Positions 17,806-26,442 of a stretch of 64,000 bases of DNA are shown here, in pieces. Location: contig NW_008705566.1 in the NCBI RefSeq assembly GCF_000186865.1, forward strand, positions 2,225,699-2,289,698, in the 5' to 3' direction. The stretch's first letter is position 1, and the number at the start of each line of letters is the position of its first letter. Source of the DNA: Aureococcus anophagefferens (lineage: Eukaryota; Sar; Pelagophyceae; Pelagomonadales; Pelagomonadaceae). The notes under the pieces were generated by a model. That model was not told the DNA's origin, did not search any database, and worked only from the letters and a program-made list of their open reading frames with translations. The position numbers and the translations under genes are program-made.

Positions 17806-18897
17806 ATGACGATGGGCAGCCTGTGCCCATCGTCGCGATGGCGCAGCCCGTCGTCGCGGCTGCTCCTGCTGGCCTTGACGCTCTGCGGCGGCACGCCGCC
17901 CTACCCGCCGGGCACGGACCACGGCTGGACGTTCCGCCACACGAAGGTGACGAGCGAGCCGCCGGCGGAGACGCACCGCGTCGCGGACCTCGTCTGCAGC
18001 TTCTACTTCCCGGCGCCCCAGGTCGCGCTCTGCCTCGGCGGCGCGGCGCGGACCTTCGCGCACCACGTCGTCTACCGCACGCTCAAGGCGAACTTCATCG
18101 ACGCCTACGGCGGCAACCTGACGACGTTCGCGTACCTCAAGCTCGAGGACGAGCGCGGCTCCGTGCTCGAGGACGGCGTGTCGGCGAAGCAGGGCGTGCG
18201 CGTCGGCGACACGACGCGGGCCGACCTGTCGAGCGTGCTCTACGCCCTGCGCCACATCGGCGTCGACGAGGCGCGCATGGACCTCGTGCTCGGCAACCAC
18301 TCCGCGCCGGCGCCGGCGTGCGGCGACTACCGCGCGCGCCACGACGGGCTGGGCGTGCGCGACAGCCTGGCCTACTACAAGTCGCTGTTGGGCCAGATCG
18401 AAAACCGCAAGAAGTGCTACGACATGGTCGTCGCGCACGAGGAGCGCACGGGCGTCCGCTTCGCGTCCGTCATATTCGCGCGGCCGGACCTCGCCTGGCC
18501 CTTCCCCATCGTGCCCTGGTGCGCCCACAACTACTTCACGAACCGCAAGAAGCAGGACTGGATCTGGTGGCTCACGCGCGCGGACGCCAAGGAGGCGCTC
18601 TCCCGGCCCCACGACGACATGTACGGCTGCCGCAGGGAGCTCAAGGACGGCCAGACCGTCGAGGACTACTTCTACACGGGCCAGCGCAACGACTTCTGGT
18701 ACCCGGGCGGCCGCGGCGACCACGCCCAGCTCAGCGGCCACATCGTCCGCGTCCCCTCCGTGACCATGGGCGCGACGATGTGCAAGCAGTTCGTCATGCC
18801 GGGCATCTGGCCCGCGATCATGAAGGACGAGGCGCTCCCGCGGGGCTGGAACTGCGGCGAGATCCTCCACGGGAACCCCTATAACCACCCGAACTAG
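17806..18897 (+). CDS. Secretory-pathway protein, glycosyltransferase-like
   Basis: The 363 residues have an N-terminal signal or signal-anchor (SSRLLLLALTLCGGT, ~16-30). The body contains PQVALCLGGAARTFAHHVVYRTL, FIDAYGGNLTTFAYLK, a RPDL-type motif in VIFARPDLAWPFPIVPW, and NDFWYPGGRGDHAQL. This pattern (short GGxxRTF strand, mid-protein xRPDL, late DxxxxG) recurs in uncharacterised algal and viral proteins of glycosyltransferase-like fold. No named family is certain. Lumenal cysteines are conserved-looking (about seven). Location in the Golgi or outside the cell is inferred from the signal. A GGGCAGCC motif falls at 17814-17821, just inside this reading frame, so the true start may lie further downstream. 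Confidence 0.6.
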   Translation: MTMGSLCPSSRWRSPSSRLLLLALTLCGGTPPYPPGTDHGWTFRHTKVTSEPPAETHRVADLVCSFYFPAPQVALCLGGAARTFAHHVVYRTLKANFIDAYGGNLTTFAYLKLEDERGSVLEDGVSAKQGVRVGDTTRADLSSVLYALRHIGVDEARMDLVLGNHSAPAPACGDYRARHDGLGVRDSLAYYKSLLGQIENRKKCYDMVVAHEERTGVRFASVIFARPDLAWPFPIVPWCAHNYFTNRKKQDWIWWLTRADAKEALSRPHDDMYGCRRELKDGQTVEDYFYTGQRNDFWYPGGRGDHAQLSGHIVRVPSVTMGATMCKQFVMPGIWPAIMKDEALPRGWNCGEILHGNPYNHPN

Positions 18898-18967
18898 TTG
18901 GCGCGCCGGTTCCTTAGGGTCGCGCGCGCGATCACATTGAGTCACAGGGTCCTTCTTCGGCGGGCGT

Positions 18968-19469
18968 CTACTTGGCCTTGGGCTTGGCCTCCCCGAGCGC
19001 GAGCACGTTGAAGTAGACGAGGGCGAGGGAGATGGGGAGCTGCGTCCACCACATGTTGATCGGCAGGATCGCGTTCTTGCCCGGGCCCGTCTCGGCCATG
19101 AAGAAGGACGCCTGGACGAAGAGGAGCGTGAAGACGAGGTTCGGGATGAGGTAGATCTTCGCGAGCGTGTCCTTGTCCGCGCCCGCCGTCCAGGGGCTCA
19201 GCACCACGGAGAACATGAAGATGCCGAGGCCTACCACATGCGTCGGTAACGACTTTTCATCGTTTTCCCGGTCAAACTCTCTCGAAAATCGTCACGGATG
19301 CAGGACGCTGGCCGAGGCCGCGGCCGAACCACTGGCCGCTCGCGTCCATCTCCGTCCAGTAGCACAGCGGCGACTCGGGGCCCCAGAAGTCGCGCGGCGA
19401 CAGCGCCAACGTGATGCCGAAGAACGCGTAGACGCACATCCCCAGGCAAAGAGTGTCGACGGAGCCCAT
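18968..19469 (-). CDS. Small multi-pass membrane protein (two exons)
   Basis: Exons 19469-19319 and 19230-18968 give 137 residues, joined in phase 1 as GQWFGR|GLGIFMFSVV. Hydrophobic segments are TLCLGMCVYAFFGITLAL, LGIFMFSVVLSPWTAG, IYLIPNLVFTLLFVQASFF and PISLALVYFNVLAL, so three or four membrane passes, ending in a basic AKPKAK tail. Family not recognised. The first Met of exon 1 (MGSVDTL) is chosen; the upstream frame is short and basic. Confidence 0.65.
19231..19318 (-). mobile_element. 88-nt intron flanked by an 8-bp direct duplication, possible short introner
   Basis: The sequence GCCGAGGC (plus strand) is present exactly at 19223-19230 and 19311-19318, one copy at each splice junction. 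The donor is GC, again the first bases of the duplicate (sense GCCTCGGC), and the acceptor GTGGTAG lies in the insert. The geometry is the same as in the ~200-nt introners but the interior shows no similarity to them, so this is either an unrelated short element or a decayed one. Confidence 0.55.
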
Positions 19470-19900
19470 GGTTGATTTGATGCCTGCGCGGGCGTCGCGG
19501 TCGCGGGTCGCGCGCAACGCGCGCGTGCGCGACCGACTTCAGCGCGCGCGCGCGTGCGCGACCGGCTTCAGCGCGTATCCGGACGTTCTCGTCGCGAACG
19601 CTCTCGACTCGCATCCAACGAGCCATCAGCACGTTGCGCGTGCCCGAGGAGCTCTGCGCGACACAAGACAAGGTGCTCGGGCGCGCGGACGCGGGCGCGC
19701 GCGGGTGGAATGCAGCGGCGTGAGCAGTGGACTTCGCAGAGCGAGCTGAGCGAGTTGCAGTAAACGTGCAGTTCATCGAGCAGTTCCGGGCTCAGCACCG
19801 CGGCGGACCCGCGTCGGCCCCGAAATATGACGCATCGGTTAAAGGACTCGAATCAGCAGGTGTCTTCGAAGTTCAAGGATATGCCATCTGCAGGCTGAGA
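19470..19900. other. Intergenic region with alternating GC/CG tract and short tandem repeat
   Basis: 431 bases without a supportable gene. From ~19515 to 19575 a ~31-base unit with GCGTGCGCGACCGRCTTCAG occurs twice inside long (CG)n runs, a tract prone to Z-DNA formation. The remainder, up to the stop of the RING/CCCH gene, shows nothing recognisable. Confidence 0.5.
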
Positions 19901-21198
19901 TTAGTCGCTTACGCCCGGGCCCGCGCCGTTGCCCCCGTCCAACGGCGCCCGGAGCTCGTCGTTGCTGTGGGCGAACTGGCACGTGTTCGTCGCCGCGTAG
20001 GGGCAGTGGCCCGCGAGGAAGTACTTGCAGAGCCGCGTCTTGAAGCGGCGCGCGCTGCAGCTAGCGCTGGGCACGCGCTCGGGCGACGCCAGCGTCGCCG
20101 GCGGGCTCCTCAACTCGTCGACGCCGTGGGCGAACTGGCAGTAGAAACCGGCCGCGTAGTGGGCCGGGAAGTAGAGCGCCTCAGGCTCGGCTAATGGCTG
20201 CCAGGCCCCGAAGAGCTGCACGTCTCCAACCTCGTAGAGCTTTCGAGTATTGTAGCGTCTCTGCCTTCTCGCTTGGGCTTCGGTGCGCATCGGCCCCCCT
20301 GGATAAGCGGGCCCACGCGTATGATTCGACTGGCCTCTGTTTTCTTTGGCCTGCTGCTTCTTCATGCGTAACCTCCTATTCTTTTCTTTCCTGCTTTGGC
20401 TGGCCTGCTTTGGCTGGCCTCCGCGTTTGTCGGCCTCCTCGCGGCGCCGCTGCCACGCGCGCACGCGCCGCGCCTCTGCGTCCGCGTCCGCGTCCGCGCG
20501 CCGCCGCGCCTCCGCGTCCACGCACCGCCGCCATTCAACCTCAAACGCCGCGCGCCGCCGCATTTCCGCCTCATCCTCCGCGCGCCGCCGCATTTCTGTC
20601 TCCGCTTCGACGCTGAGTCGCGCTACCTCCGCCGCAGCAGAGGCACGCCGCTGCCGCTCTAGATTTTCGTACGCCTCGCGCCGCGCTTCCGCCTCCGCAT
20701 TTCGCCGTGCCTCAGCCTCTGCCGCCGCGCGTCGCCGTTCCGCTTCCGCCAGCGCGCGCCGCCGCTCCGCTTCCGCCAGCGCGCGCCGCCGCTCCGCTTC
20801 CGCCTCATTCGCCGCCTCGCGCGCGGCATCCGCGTCCGCGGTACTTCCCAGGGGCGGAAAGTGCGACAGTAACGCCGCCGCGCGCCGTGGAACCACGGCC
20901 ACGGCCTTCGCGCCGCCCCACGCCGCGGGGGCCCGGTTCTCCTTGAGGGGTTCGCCCGTCGCGATCTCGACGACGACCTTGACCTCGGCGCGGCAATTCG
21001 GGCAGGTCAACTCGCCTTTGAGACAAGCTGCTGCTTCCACGCCAGAATACAAGCCGAACAAAAATCATGAGCACCGGGGCAGTCGACGCGGAGCGACACC
21101 GTCTCCTCCATGCAAATCACGCACGTCTCTTCCTCGACGCAACCGTCGTCCTGAGTCGCAACCTCCTCGTGTGTCGGTGTCACAACGACCGCCGGCAT
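19901..21198 (-). CDS. RING-finger/CCCH zinc-finger protein with a one-base frame break
   Basis: The N-terminal frame (from 21198) encodes CVICMEETVSLRVDC, then GAHDFCSACILAWKQQ, i.e. RING ligands 1-6. It closes at 21007. The -1 frame carries GELTCPNCRAEV, ligands 7-8, and continues to 19901. One missing base near 21014-21020 (AAAGGC) explains this; corrected length is about 432 residues. Next comes a long Glu/Arg/Ala coiled coil of nine-residue repeats (ALAEAERRR type). At the C-terminus there is a truncated CxxxH (YCQFAH) and a CCCH finger KTRLCKYFLAGHC...CQFAH whose spacing (C-x7-C-x7-C-x3-H) departs slightly from the common 8-5-3. RING suggests ubiquitin ligase activity and CCCH suggests RNA binding. 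A real pseudogene, an allele or an assembly error are all possible. Confidence 0.7.
20740..20830 (-). repeat. 27-bp in-frame tandem repeat in the coiled coil
   Basis: About three units encode the nonapeptide ALAEAERRR with very few base changes, in the coiled coil of the RING/CCCH protein. Confidence 0.6.
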
Positions 21199-21428
21199 CC
21201 TCGATGCTCGGTGCGCTTGAAGGACTTGGGTGAGACGCTTTCGTGATCGACGCGCGAGACCTCGTCGTCAACGGTGCGTGAGGCCGGTCGTTACTCGCAC
21301 GACTTGCCCTGACCTCGCGCTGGCGCCCCTCGGCCTCGAGGACGGCCTCGTCGCGGCCTGCCACCTGGGTGTCATGCGCCAGGGCTCTGAACCCCACCCA
21401 ACGCACCCAGCACCGCCCCAAAAACACC

Positions 21429-24400
21429 TTAGATCGAGTCCCACAGGTCGTCGAGCTGCTCCGCGTCCATGGTCGGCTTGGCCAGGTTCAGGTCGAGGAG
21501 GTCGTAGGCCGTCGGCGCGGGCGCCTCGGGCTCGGGCTCCTCGTGGGGCGGCAGCGTGACGAAGACCACGGCCCCCGTGCCCTTGTTGGCGATCTCCTGG
21601 ACCGCCTTGGACACGCGCTGGACGTGGTGGCGCAGCACGACGACGAAGTGGAAGTTGATCTCCGGGTACTTTTGCACGAAGTCGTCGAGGCGCGCCTTGT
21701 TGAAGTGGCTCCCGAAGTCGCAGTCCGTCATGAGGAACACGTCCGTCGGCTCGGCGAACATGGCGTTCGCCGCGACGGGCTCCGCGGCGCCGAACTCGAA
21801 CCAGTCCTCGAGCTCGGCGACCGTCGTGCCGTAGCCCGTCCAGGGGAAGTAGACGCCGTCGTCCCAGTTGCTGAACGCCGCGGGCACGCCGCGCGCCATC
21901 GCGGCCGACAGGAAGTTGAAGACGGAGCTCTTCATCGTCGCGCGGAAGAGCGCGTCCTCGTCCGCGAGGGGCGGCTCCTCCTTGGGCGTCTCGAAGGACG
22001 CGTCGTGGTCCACGGACGGGAACTCGGAGACGCCCGGCGTCGAGGCGAACGTCGACGGGAACTCCTGGAGCGTCGACGGCTGCTCCGTGAGGGGGCTCGC
22101 CGCCGACGCCTGCGTGCGCTCGTCGCCCTCGAGCAGCACGACCTCGTCGCCGGGGCGGAAGATGGGCAGGAAGTCGTCGGGCTTCGTCTTCTCGCCGGGC
22201 GTGAGCGGCCTCCCCGGCGTGCCCGGCCGGTCGACGGGCGTGCCCGGCCGGCTGCCCAGGGGCGACGCCAGGTTGCGCGACGACGCGCGCGACGACGGGC
22301 GGCTCGACGCGCGCGACCGCAGCTCGTCGTCGCGGAGCGTGTCGAGGTCCAGAACGATGCACTTGCCGCCGGGCGCGACGAGGTCGACGCACCCCGCGAG
22401 CACGTCCGTGGCGTCCAGCGACAGGGTCACGACCTTGGGCTGCTCCATGGCCCAGGCGAAGAGCGGCCGGTCCGACGCGGGGAAGAAAACGGGCTCCTCG
22501 TCCTCGTCGCGGGGCTTCCGCAGGATGACCTGGCCCTTCATCACGGAGATGTCCGACAGCTTCCCGCCCGGCAGCGTCAAATAACAAGCCCCCGCGCCGT
22601 CGATGGTGCCCTTGACGCGGAAGGGCGGCGGCGCGTCCGCGAGCTCCGACGCGGCCTCCGGCTCGAACTTGGCCGAGAGCTTGAAGCCGTCCGCGACGGG
22701 CTCGTTGCCCTTCCAGACGTTGATCTGGACGACGCGCAGCGTCGCCGTGAGGATCGCCGGGTGCGCGTTGCCGCGCACATCGACGGTCATGGGCTCGTCG
22801 ACGAGGACGTCGTACTGCGGCATCGTCGTCGTCTCGACGACGGACACGAGATAGTCGCCCGGCGGGATCTTGCCCCGGTCCAGGGAGACGGCGTGCATGC
22901 CGTCGTAGGTGCGCTGGCGGTGCACCGTCGCGCCGGAGGCCTTTTTCACGATGATCTCGTAGTTGTCGGACCGCGGGTTCACGCAGCAGTAGCCGCGCGC
23001 GTTCGGATCCGCGACGTAGCGGCTGCCCTTCGAGTAGATGCTCCCCGCGACCTCGGCGCGGTAGGCGTCGACGCGGTCGAGCCAGGCCGGGTCCGCCTCG
23101 GACCCCGGCGGCCACGCGCCCGTCGCCCAGCCCGCCGCGCGGACGTCCCGCGCGACGCGGACCGCGTTCGCGACGCGCCCCGCGTTCAGCAGCTCGCAGA
23201 CGCCGCAGCCCTTGAAGAACAGGCGCTTCAGCTTCTGCACGGCGAGGGCCGCCCGGCGCGCCGACGACACGCGCGCGCGCGTCTCCGCGGCGCCCGCGGC
23301 CGCGGCCGCGATCGCGACGGCCGCGGCGATCTCCGCCGTCGCCGCGGCGGCCCGCGAGCTCACGAGCTCGAGCAGGCGCGTGGCCCGGTGGAGCTCCGGG
23401 GGCACCGGGGCCGAGAGGCGCCTCCTGAGCGCGTCGACGACGCGCCGCGTGCGCTCGAAGGCCGTGGGCTCGAAGGGCGTGTCGGAGATCCACGTCGCCC
23501 GCGATCCAAAGGGCTTGTAGAAGTCGGGCCCCAGGAGCTCGTCGCCGAAGAGGTCCAACGCGTCGCGGATGGCCTCGAGGTGGGACGCGTAGTGGCGGAT
23601 GAGCTTGACGTCCGGGCAGGTCTTGAGCGGCGTCGACGACCCGCCGCCGCCGAGCACGCGACTCCAGCCGCGCGTCGCCAGACGCGCGTGGTCGACGTTC
23701 GCGAGCACCCGGCTCGCGGCCCAGCCCTCGTCCAGGCCCCGGCAGGCGTCCCAGCAGCCCGTGTAGGCGCGCGCCACGCGGTCCCGCACGAGCGTGCGCA
23801 GCGCCTCCTCGGGCGTCGGCTCCGCGTGCGGCCGCCGCAGCGACTCGATGAGCTCCGTGACCTCGAAGGCGTGGGGCGCCCGCCGCCTTGTCCGCTCGTA
23901 GGACGCCGACGTCGTCTGGGGCCGGAAGCGGCTCGGCGACCCGAGGAGCGGGCCGCGGACGCGCTCCGCGGGGAACCGCCAGCTCGAGTGGCATCGGGGC
24001 CGCTCGAGCGCCGCGGGCTTTTGGGCGCCGCCGACCGTCGCGGGCCGCCGCGCCGCCCGGCTCCGGCCCGGCGGCGGCGACCCGAAGCCCGGCGCCGACG
24101 CCGACCGCTTCGCCGCGGGCGGCGGCGACCCGCCGAGCGGATTTCGCGGGAACGGCGCGGTCAGCGTGTTCCGGAGGCCGCGCGTCGCCTCCTCGATGTC
24201 GATGGACGACCAGTCGTTGGACAGCGCGCTGAAGGAGAAGGCCTCGCTGTGGTGGCCGGGCGTCGCCGGCTCCGTGCCGCGCGCCGCCTCCTCGGCGAAG
24301 CTCACGCTCAGGCGCCCGCGGCCCTTGGACTGCGGGCTCGACGCGCGGCTCGCCTTGCTCTGCACGGACGCGGCGTCGCCGCGCGTCCGCGCCCGCCGCC

Positions 24401-24440
24401 GCAGCGGCTCCTCCGGCTCCACGAGCCGGATGCCGTGCAT
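21429..24440 (-). CDS. Large hypothetical protein (1003 residues)
   Basis: Single exon, not recognised. Residues 1-200 are disordered and Ser/Arg/Pro-rich. A helical, Ala/Arg-rich part with conserved-looking Trp and Cys follows (~200-450, e.g. GCWDACRGLDEGWAASRVL). Then comes a beta-rich region (~450-640): GYCCVNPRSDNYEIIVKKAS, IPPGDYLVSVVETTTMPQYD and ILTATLRVVQINVWKGNEPV, with strand spacing like C2/immunoglobulin-type sandwiches. A Ser/Pro-rich linker carries SRPGTPVDRPGTPGRPLTPG. The C-terminal part (~830-960) has an alpha/beta pattern: DVFLMTDCDFGSHFNKARLD, INFHFVVVLRHHVQ and GAVVFVTLPP. The last block resembles a von-Willebrand-A/Rossmann-like core but lacks a clear MIDAS. No signal peptide or membrane span is seen. 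Function unknown. Confidence 0.6.
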   Translation of the reverse strand: MHGIRLVEPEEPLRRRARTRGDAASVQSKASRASSPQSKGRGRLSVSFAEEAARGTEPATPGHHSEAFSFSALSNDWSSIDIEEATRGLRNTLTAPFPRNPLGGSPPPAAKRSASAPGFGSPPPGRSRAARRPATVGGAQKPAALERPRCHSSWRFPAERVRGPLLGSPSRFRPQTTSASYERTRRRAPHAFEVTELIESLRRPHAEPTPEEALRTLVRDRVARAYTGCWDACRGLDEGWAASRVLANVDHARLATRGWSRVLGGGGSSTPLKTCPDVKLIRHYASHLEAIRDALDLFGDELLGPDFYKPFGSRATWISDTPFEPTAFERTRRVVDALRRRLSAPVPPELHRATRLLELVSSRAAAATAEIAAAVAIAAAAAGAAETRARVSSARRAALAVQKLKRLFFKGCGVCELLNAGRVANAVRVARDVRAAGWATGAWPPGSEADPAWLDRVDAYRAEVAGSIYSKGSRYVADPNARGYCCVNPRSDNYEIIVKKASGATVHRQRTYDGMHAVSLDRGKIPPGDYLVSVVETTTMPQYDVLVDEPMTVDVRGNAHPAILTATLRVVQINVWKGNEPVADGFKLSAKFEPEAASELADAPPPFRVKGTIDGAGACYLTLPGGKLSDISVMKGQVILRKPRDEDEEPVFFPASDRPLFAWAMEQPKVVTLSLDATDVLAGCVDLVAPGGKCIVLDLDTLRDDELRSRASSRPSSRASSRNLASPLGSRPGTPVDRPGTPGRPLTPGEKTKPDDFLPIFRPGDEVVLLEGDERTQASAASPLTEQPSTLQEFPSTFASTPGVSEFPSVDHDASFETPKEEPPLADEDALFRATMKSSVFNFLSAAMARGVPAAFSNWDDGVYFPWTGYGTTVAELEDWFEFGAAEPVAANAMFAEPTDVFLMTDCDFGSHFNKARLDDFVQKYPEINFHFVVVLRHHVQRVSKAVQEIANKGTGAVVFVTLPPHEEPEPEAPAPTAYDLLDLNLAKPTMDAEQLDDLWDSI

Positions 24441-24480
24441 CTTTGTTGCCGGCCGGAACGCACGACGCTCTCAATGTTGT

Positions 24481-24490
24481 GGGGCAGCCC
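24481..24490 (+). promoter_or_regulatory. GGGGCAGCCC motif in a divergent gap
   Basis: It lies between the divergent genes starting at 24440 (-) and 24567 (+), about 77 bases before the plus-strand ATG. It is part of the recurrent motif set. Confidence 0.3.
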
Positions 24491-24566
24491 TCTCCATGCG
24501 CAGCGCGCGCACTAAGATGCGGGATGTTGTTGTTGAAGGCGAAGATGAAGTAGCTACCACTAGCTT

Positions 24567-25367
24567 ATGGCCGAGCTCTCGAGCAGAGCCGAGCGCTCCT
24601 CGATTGCAAGCAATGAGCAAGCGTCGAGCTCCTCGTCGATCGCGCAGCCGTGCCCCAGCGGAACTGCGGCTGCACTAGCACGCACCTGCTGCGCCGCCGC
24701 CAAGTTCAGCGGCCGGAATCGGCGCGCGAACGAGCAGCAGCTCGAGGCCGACGTCACGGCACTTGCGCTGGCGCTGCGGTCCTGCATCCTCTGGGACTAT
24801 CCCATGAAGGACGGCGCCGCCGCCGCGGAGCGCGTCGCCGCCGTGCTGCGCGAGACGGAGGCCTTCGGCGGCGCGGCCGTCGCGGCCGTCGACGGCACGC
24901 CATTGGTGCTTCCGTGTCCAGTCTTCACCGCGCGGCCGCGCGCGCCGGCATTCGTCGTGCTCGACGGCGCCGACGCGCCGCGCTGGGCGGTGCCGACCGA
25001 AGCGGCCGCCTACGGCGCCGCGCTCCAAAGCGCCGCCGAGGGCCTCGTCGACGGCGGCGGCGACGAAGCCGCGCTCGCCGCCGCGGGCCTGTCGCCGTCG
25101 TCGCTCTTCGGCTGGCTCCTCGACTACCCCGTTTGCTACGCCTTCGCCGACGGCGACGCCGCCGCGCGCGCGCTCAGCGGCGGCGACGCCGTCGTCTTCC
25201 AGCTCGAGGCGGACGGAGGCGTCGCGGGCCACCGGTTCTCCGTGCCCGCGGCCCTCGTCGGGCCGACGCTCGACGCCGCCCTCGCGCGGGCGCTCGCGCG
25301 GCTCCCGAAAAGCGCGGCGCCGCGCTACGTCCAGCAGCCGCCCGTCGCCGGGGTCGTCGCGTTTTAA
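24567..25367 (+). CDS. DUF4504/UPF0739 (C1orf74-like) candidate
   Basis: 266 residues. After a low-complexity Ser/Ala N-terminus, the body has LRSCILWDYPMKD, a conserved-looking GTPLVLPCPVF, and SSLFGWLLDYPVCYAFADGD (~192-211). The LLxYPVxY phrase followed by strands and a late helix (AALVGPTLDAALARALARL) is what I associate with the uncharacterised eukaryotic UPF0739/DUF4504 family. No catalytic residues are known. The match is by memory of the motif only and is weak; otherwise treat as hypothetical. The start Met at 24567 could be replaced by a later Met (MKDGAAAAE), but that would lose the first conserved segment. Confidence 0.45.
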   Translation: MAELSSRAERSSIASNEQASSSSSIAQPCPSGTAAALARTCCAAAKFSGRNRRANEQQLEADVTALALALRSCILWDYPMKDGAAAAERVAAVLRETEAFGGAAVAAVDGTPLVLPCPVFTARPRAPAFVVLDGADAPRWAVPTEAAAYGAALQSAAEGLVDGGGDEAALAAAGLSPSSLFGWLLDYPVCYAFADGDAAARALSGGDAVVFQLEADGGVAGHRFSVPAALVGPTLDAALARALARLPKSAAPRYVQQPPVAGVVAF

Positions 25368-25466
25368 AAAAGAATGCTGCGCCACGCGAGACTGGTCGTG
25401 CAGCATGTTAGCCCACGCCGCGAGAAGGCCCTTCCCGCGCGCCCGTGTTAGCATCTACCACATGCC

Positions 25467-26048
25467 TCACGCCATGAGGAGCTGGACGCCCGTGGAGACG
25501 GCCGCGGCGACGATGAGGAGCAGCGACGACCAGATGTGGAAGCCGAACTTGCCGCCGTAGCGCGCCGACGGCTCGCCGGTCGCGTAGCCCCAGGCCCAGT
25601 CGAGGCGCGCGAAGATCCAGAGCAGGCCCGACAGGGACACGAGGAGCGGGTGGCCCCAGCCGCCGATGACCGAGAGCACGACGAAGGACGCGTGGGTCTC
25701 GATGGCGTGCTGGTGCGCGCGCTGGACGCAGTTGAAGTGCTTCGCCTCCTCGCTGAAGCCCTCGGCGTAGAGCTTCGGGTAGGAGAAGCGGTCGTCCGCG
25801 CGGTCGTCGCCCGCCTTCTCCGCCTTGGCGCGGTACTTGGTCCGCGCCTGGGACACGAGCAGGCCCAGGTAGAAGAGCAGGAAGAAGGAGCCGACGCAGT
25901 TGATGAGGATGACGCCGCCGTAGAGCTTGGAGATGGCGATGGCCGTCGTCTCGCCGTCCGTGATGTGCGCCACCATCTCCTTCTCGCAGTAGCAGAGCAA
26001 AATCCCGCTGCTGAACATGCCGAAGAGCATGAGGTAGGGGCTCGCCAT
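25467..26048 (-). CDS. MAPEG family protein, microsomal glutathione S-transferase 3-like
   Basis: 193 residues with four predicted membrane helices: PYLMLFGMFSSGILLC, GGVILINCVGSFFLLFYLGLL, SFVVLSVIGGWGHPLLVSLSG and SLLLIVAAAVSTGVQLL. The family signature FNCVQRAHQHAIET (~105-118) and the later ARLDWAWGYATGEPSARYGG (RIxYAxGYxxG type) are clear. MGST3-type proteins are trimeric ER membrane enzymes that conjugate glutathione or reduce lipid hydroperoxides. The ~35-residue charged loop after helix 2 (RTKYRAKAEKAGDDRADDRF) is longer than in animal MGST3. A GTGGGCAGCCAC motif lies ~105 bases upstream of the ATG. Confidence 0.85.
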   Translation of the reverse strand: MASPYLMLFGMFSSGILLCYCEKEMVAHITDGETTAIAISKLYGGVILINCVGSFFLLFYLGLLVSQARTKYRAKAEKAGDDRADDRFSYPKLYAEGFSEEAKHFNCVQRAHQHAIETHASFVVLSVIGGWGHPLLVSLSGLLWIFARLDWAWGYATGEPSARYGGKFGFHIWSSLLLIVAAAVSTGVQLLMA

Positions 26049-26442
26049 GGTTTTACGACGCGGCGGCGACGCGGAGCGACTGCGGTTCCGACTCCGCCAC
26101 CGGTGGCAGCGCGGCGACGGCGCGGAGAGGGTTCCACGAGGCAGTGGCTGCCCACAACTTTTTGCGCGCCGTTTTTACGGAGACGGTGGTTGAATCGTGC
26201 TTTACTCGTTAATTGAAAATGTCGCGGCGGCCGCCCATGCCGCGCGCGAACACGACGCTCTAGAACGCTCCACCGACGCCGCCGCCGCCCATCATGACGG
26301 CGCGCCCCGCGGGGTCATCGCCCCGCGGGCCGCGCCCGAACCCGACGCGCCGGCCGCTCGCCGAGTAACAGACTATCATGACGCGGCCGCGGGCCGCGCC
26401 CGAAAGCCGCTCGGGCGAGTGAGAACAGACTACACGTTAGAT
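26049..26442. other. 394-base intergenic region with short direct and inverted repeats
   Basis: No gene supported. CGGGCCGCGCCCGAA occurs twice (~26325 and ~26391), each preceded by ATCATGACG further upstream. CCGCGGGG at ~26310 and its inverse CCCCGCGG at ~26325 could form a hairpin. The region separates the MAPEG promoter from the 3' end of the kinase gene. Confidence 0.45.
26146..26153 (-). promoter_or_regulatory. GGGCAGCC motif upstream of MAPEG gene
   Basis: The minus strand reads GTGGGCAGCCAC, about 98 bases before the start codon. Confidence 0.35.

Noticed and set aside
17814..17821. GGGCAGCC as evidence against the start codon at 17806
   Set aside because: The motif overlaps codons 3-6 but a signal sequence lies downstream; a later start would also keep it. 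Not enough to move the start.
21268..24474. A 1068-codon minus-strand open frame overlapping the 1003-residue orphan in another frame
   Set aside because: Arg/Gly/Ala-rich without strand or helix periodicity; the other frame has balanced composition and blocks of hydrophobic strands.
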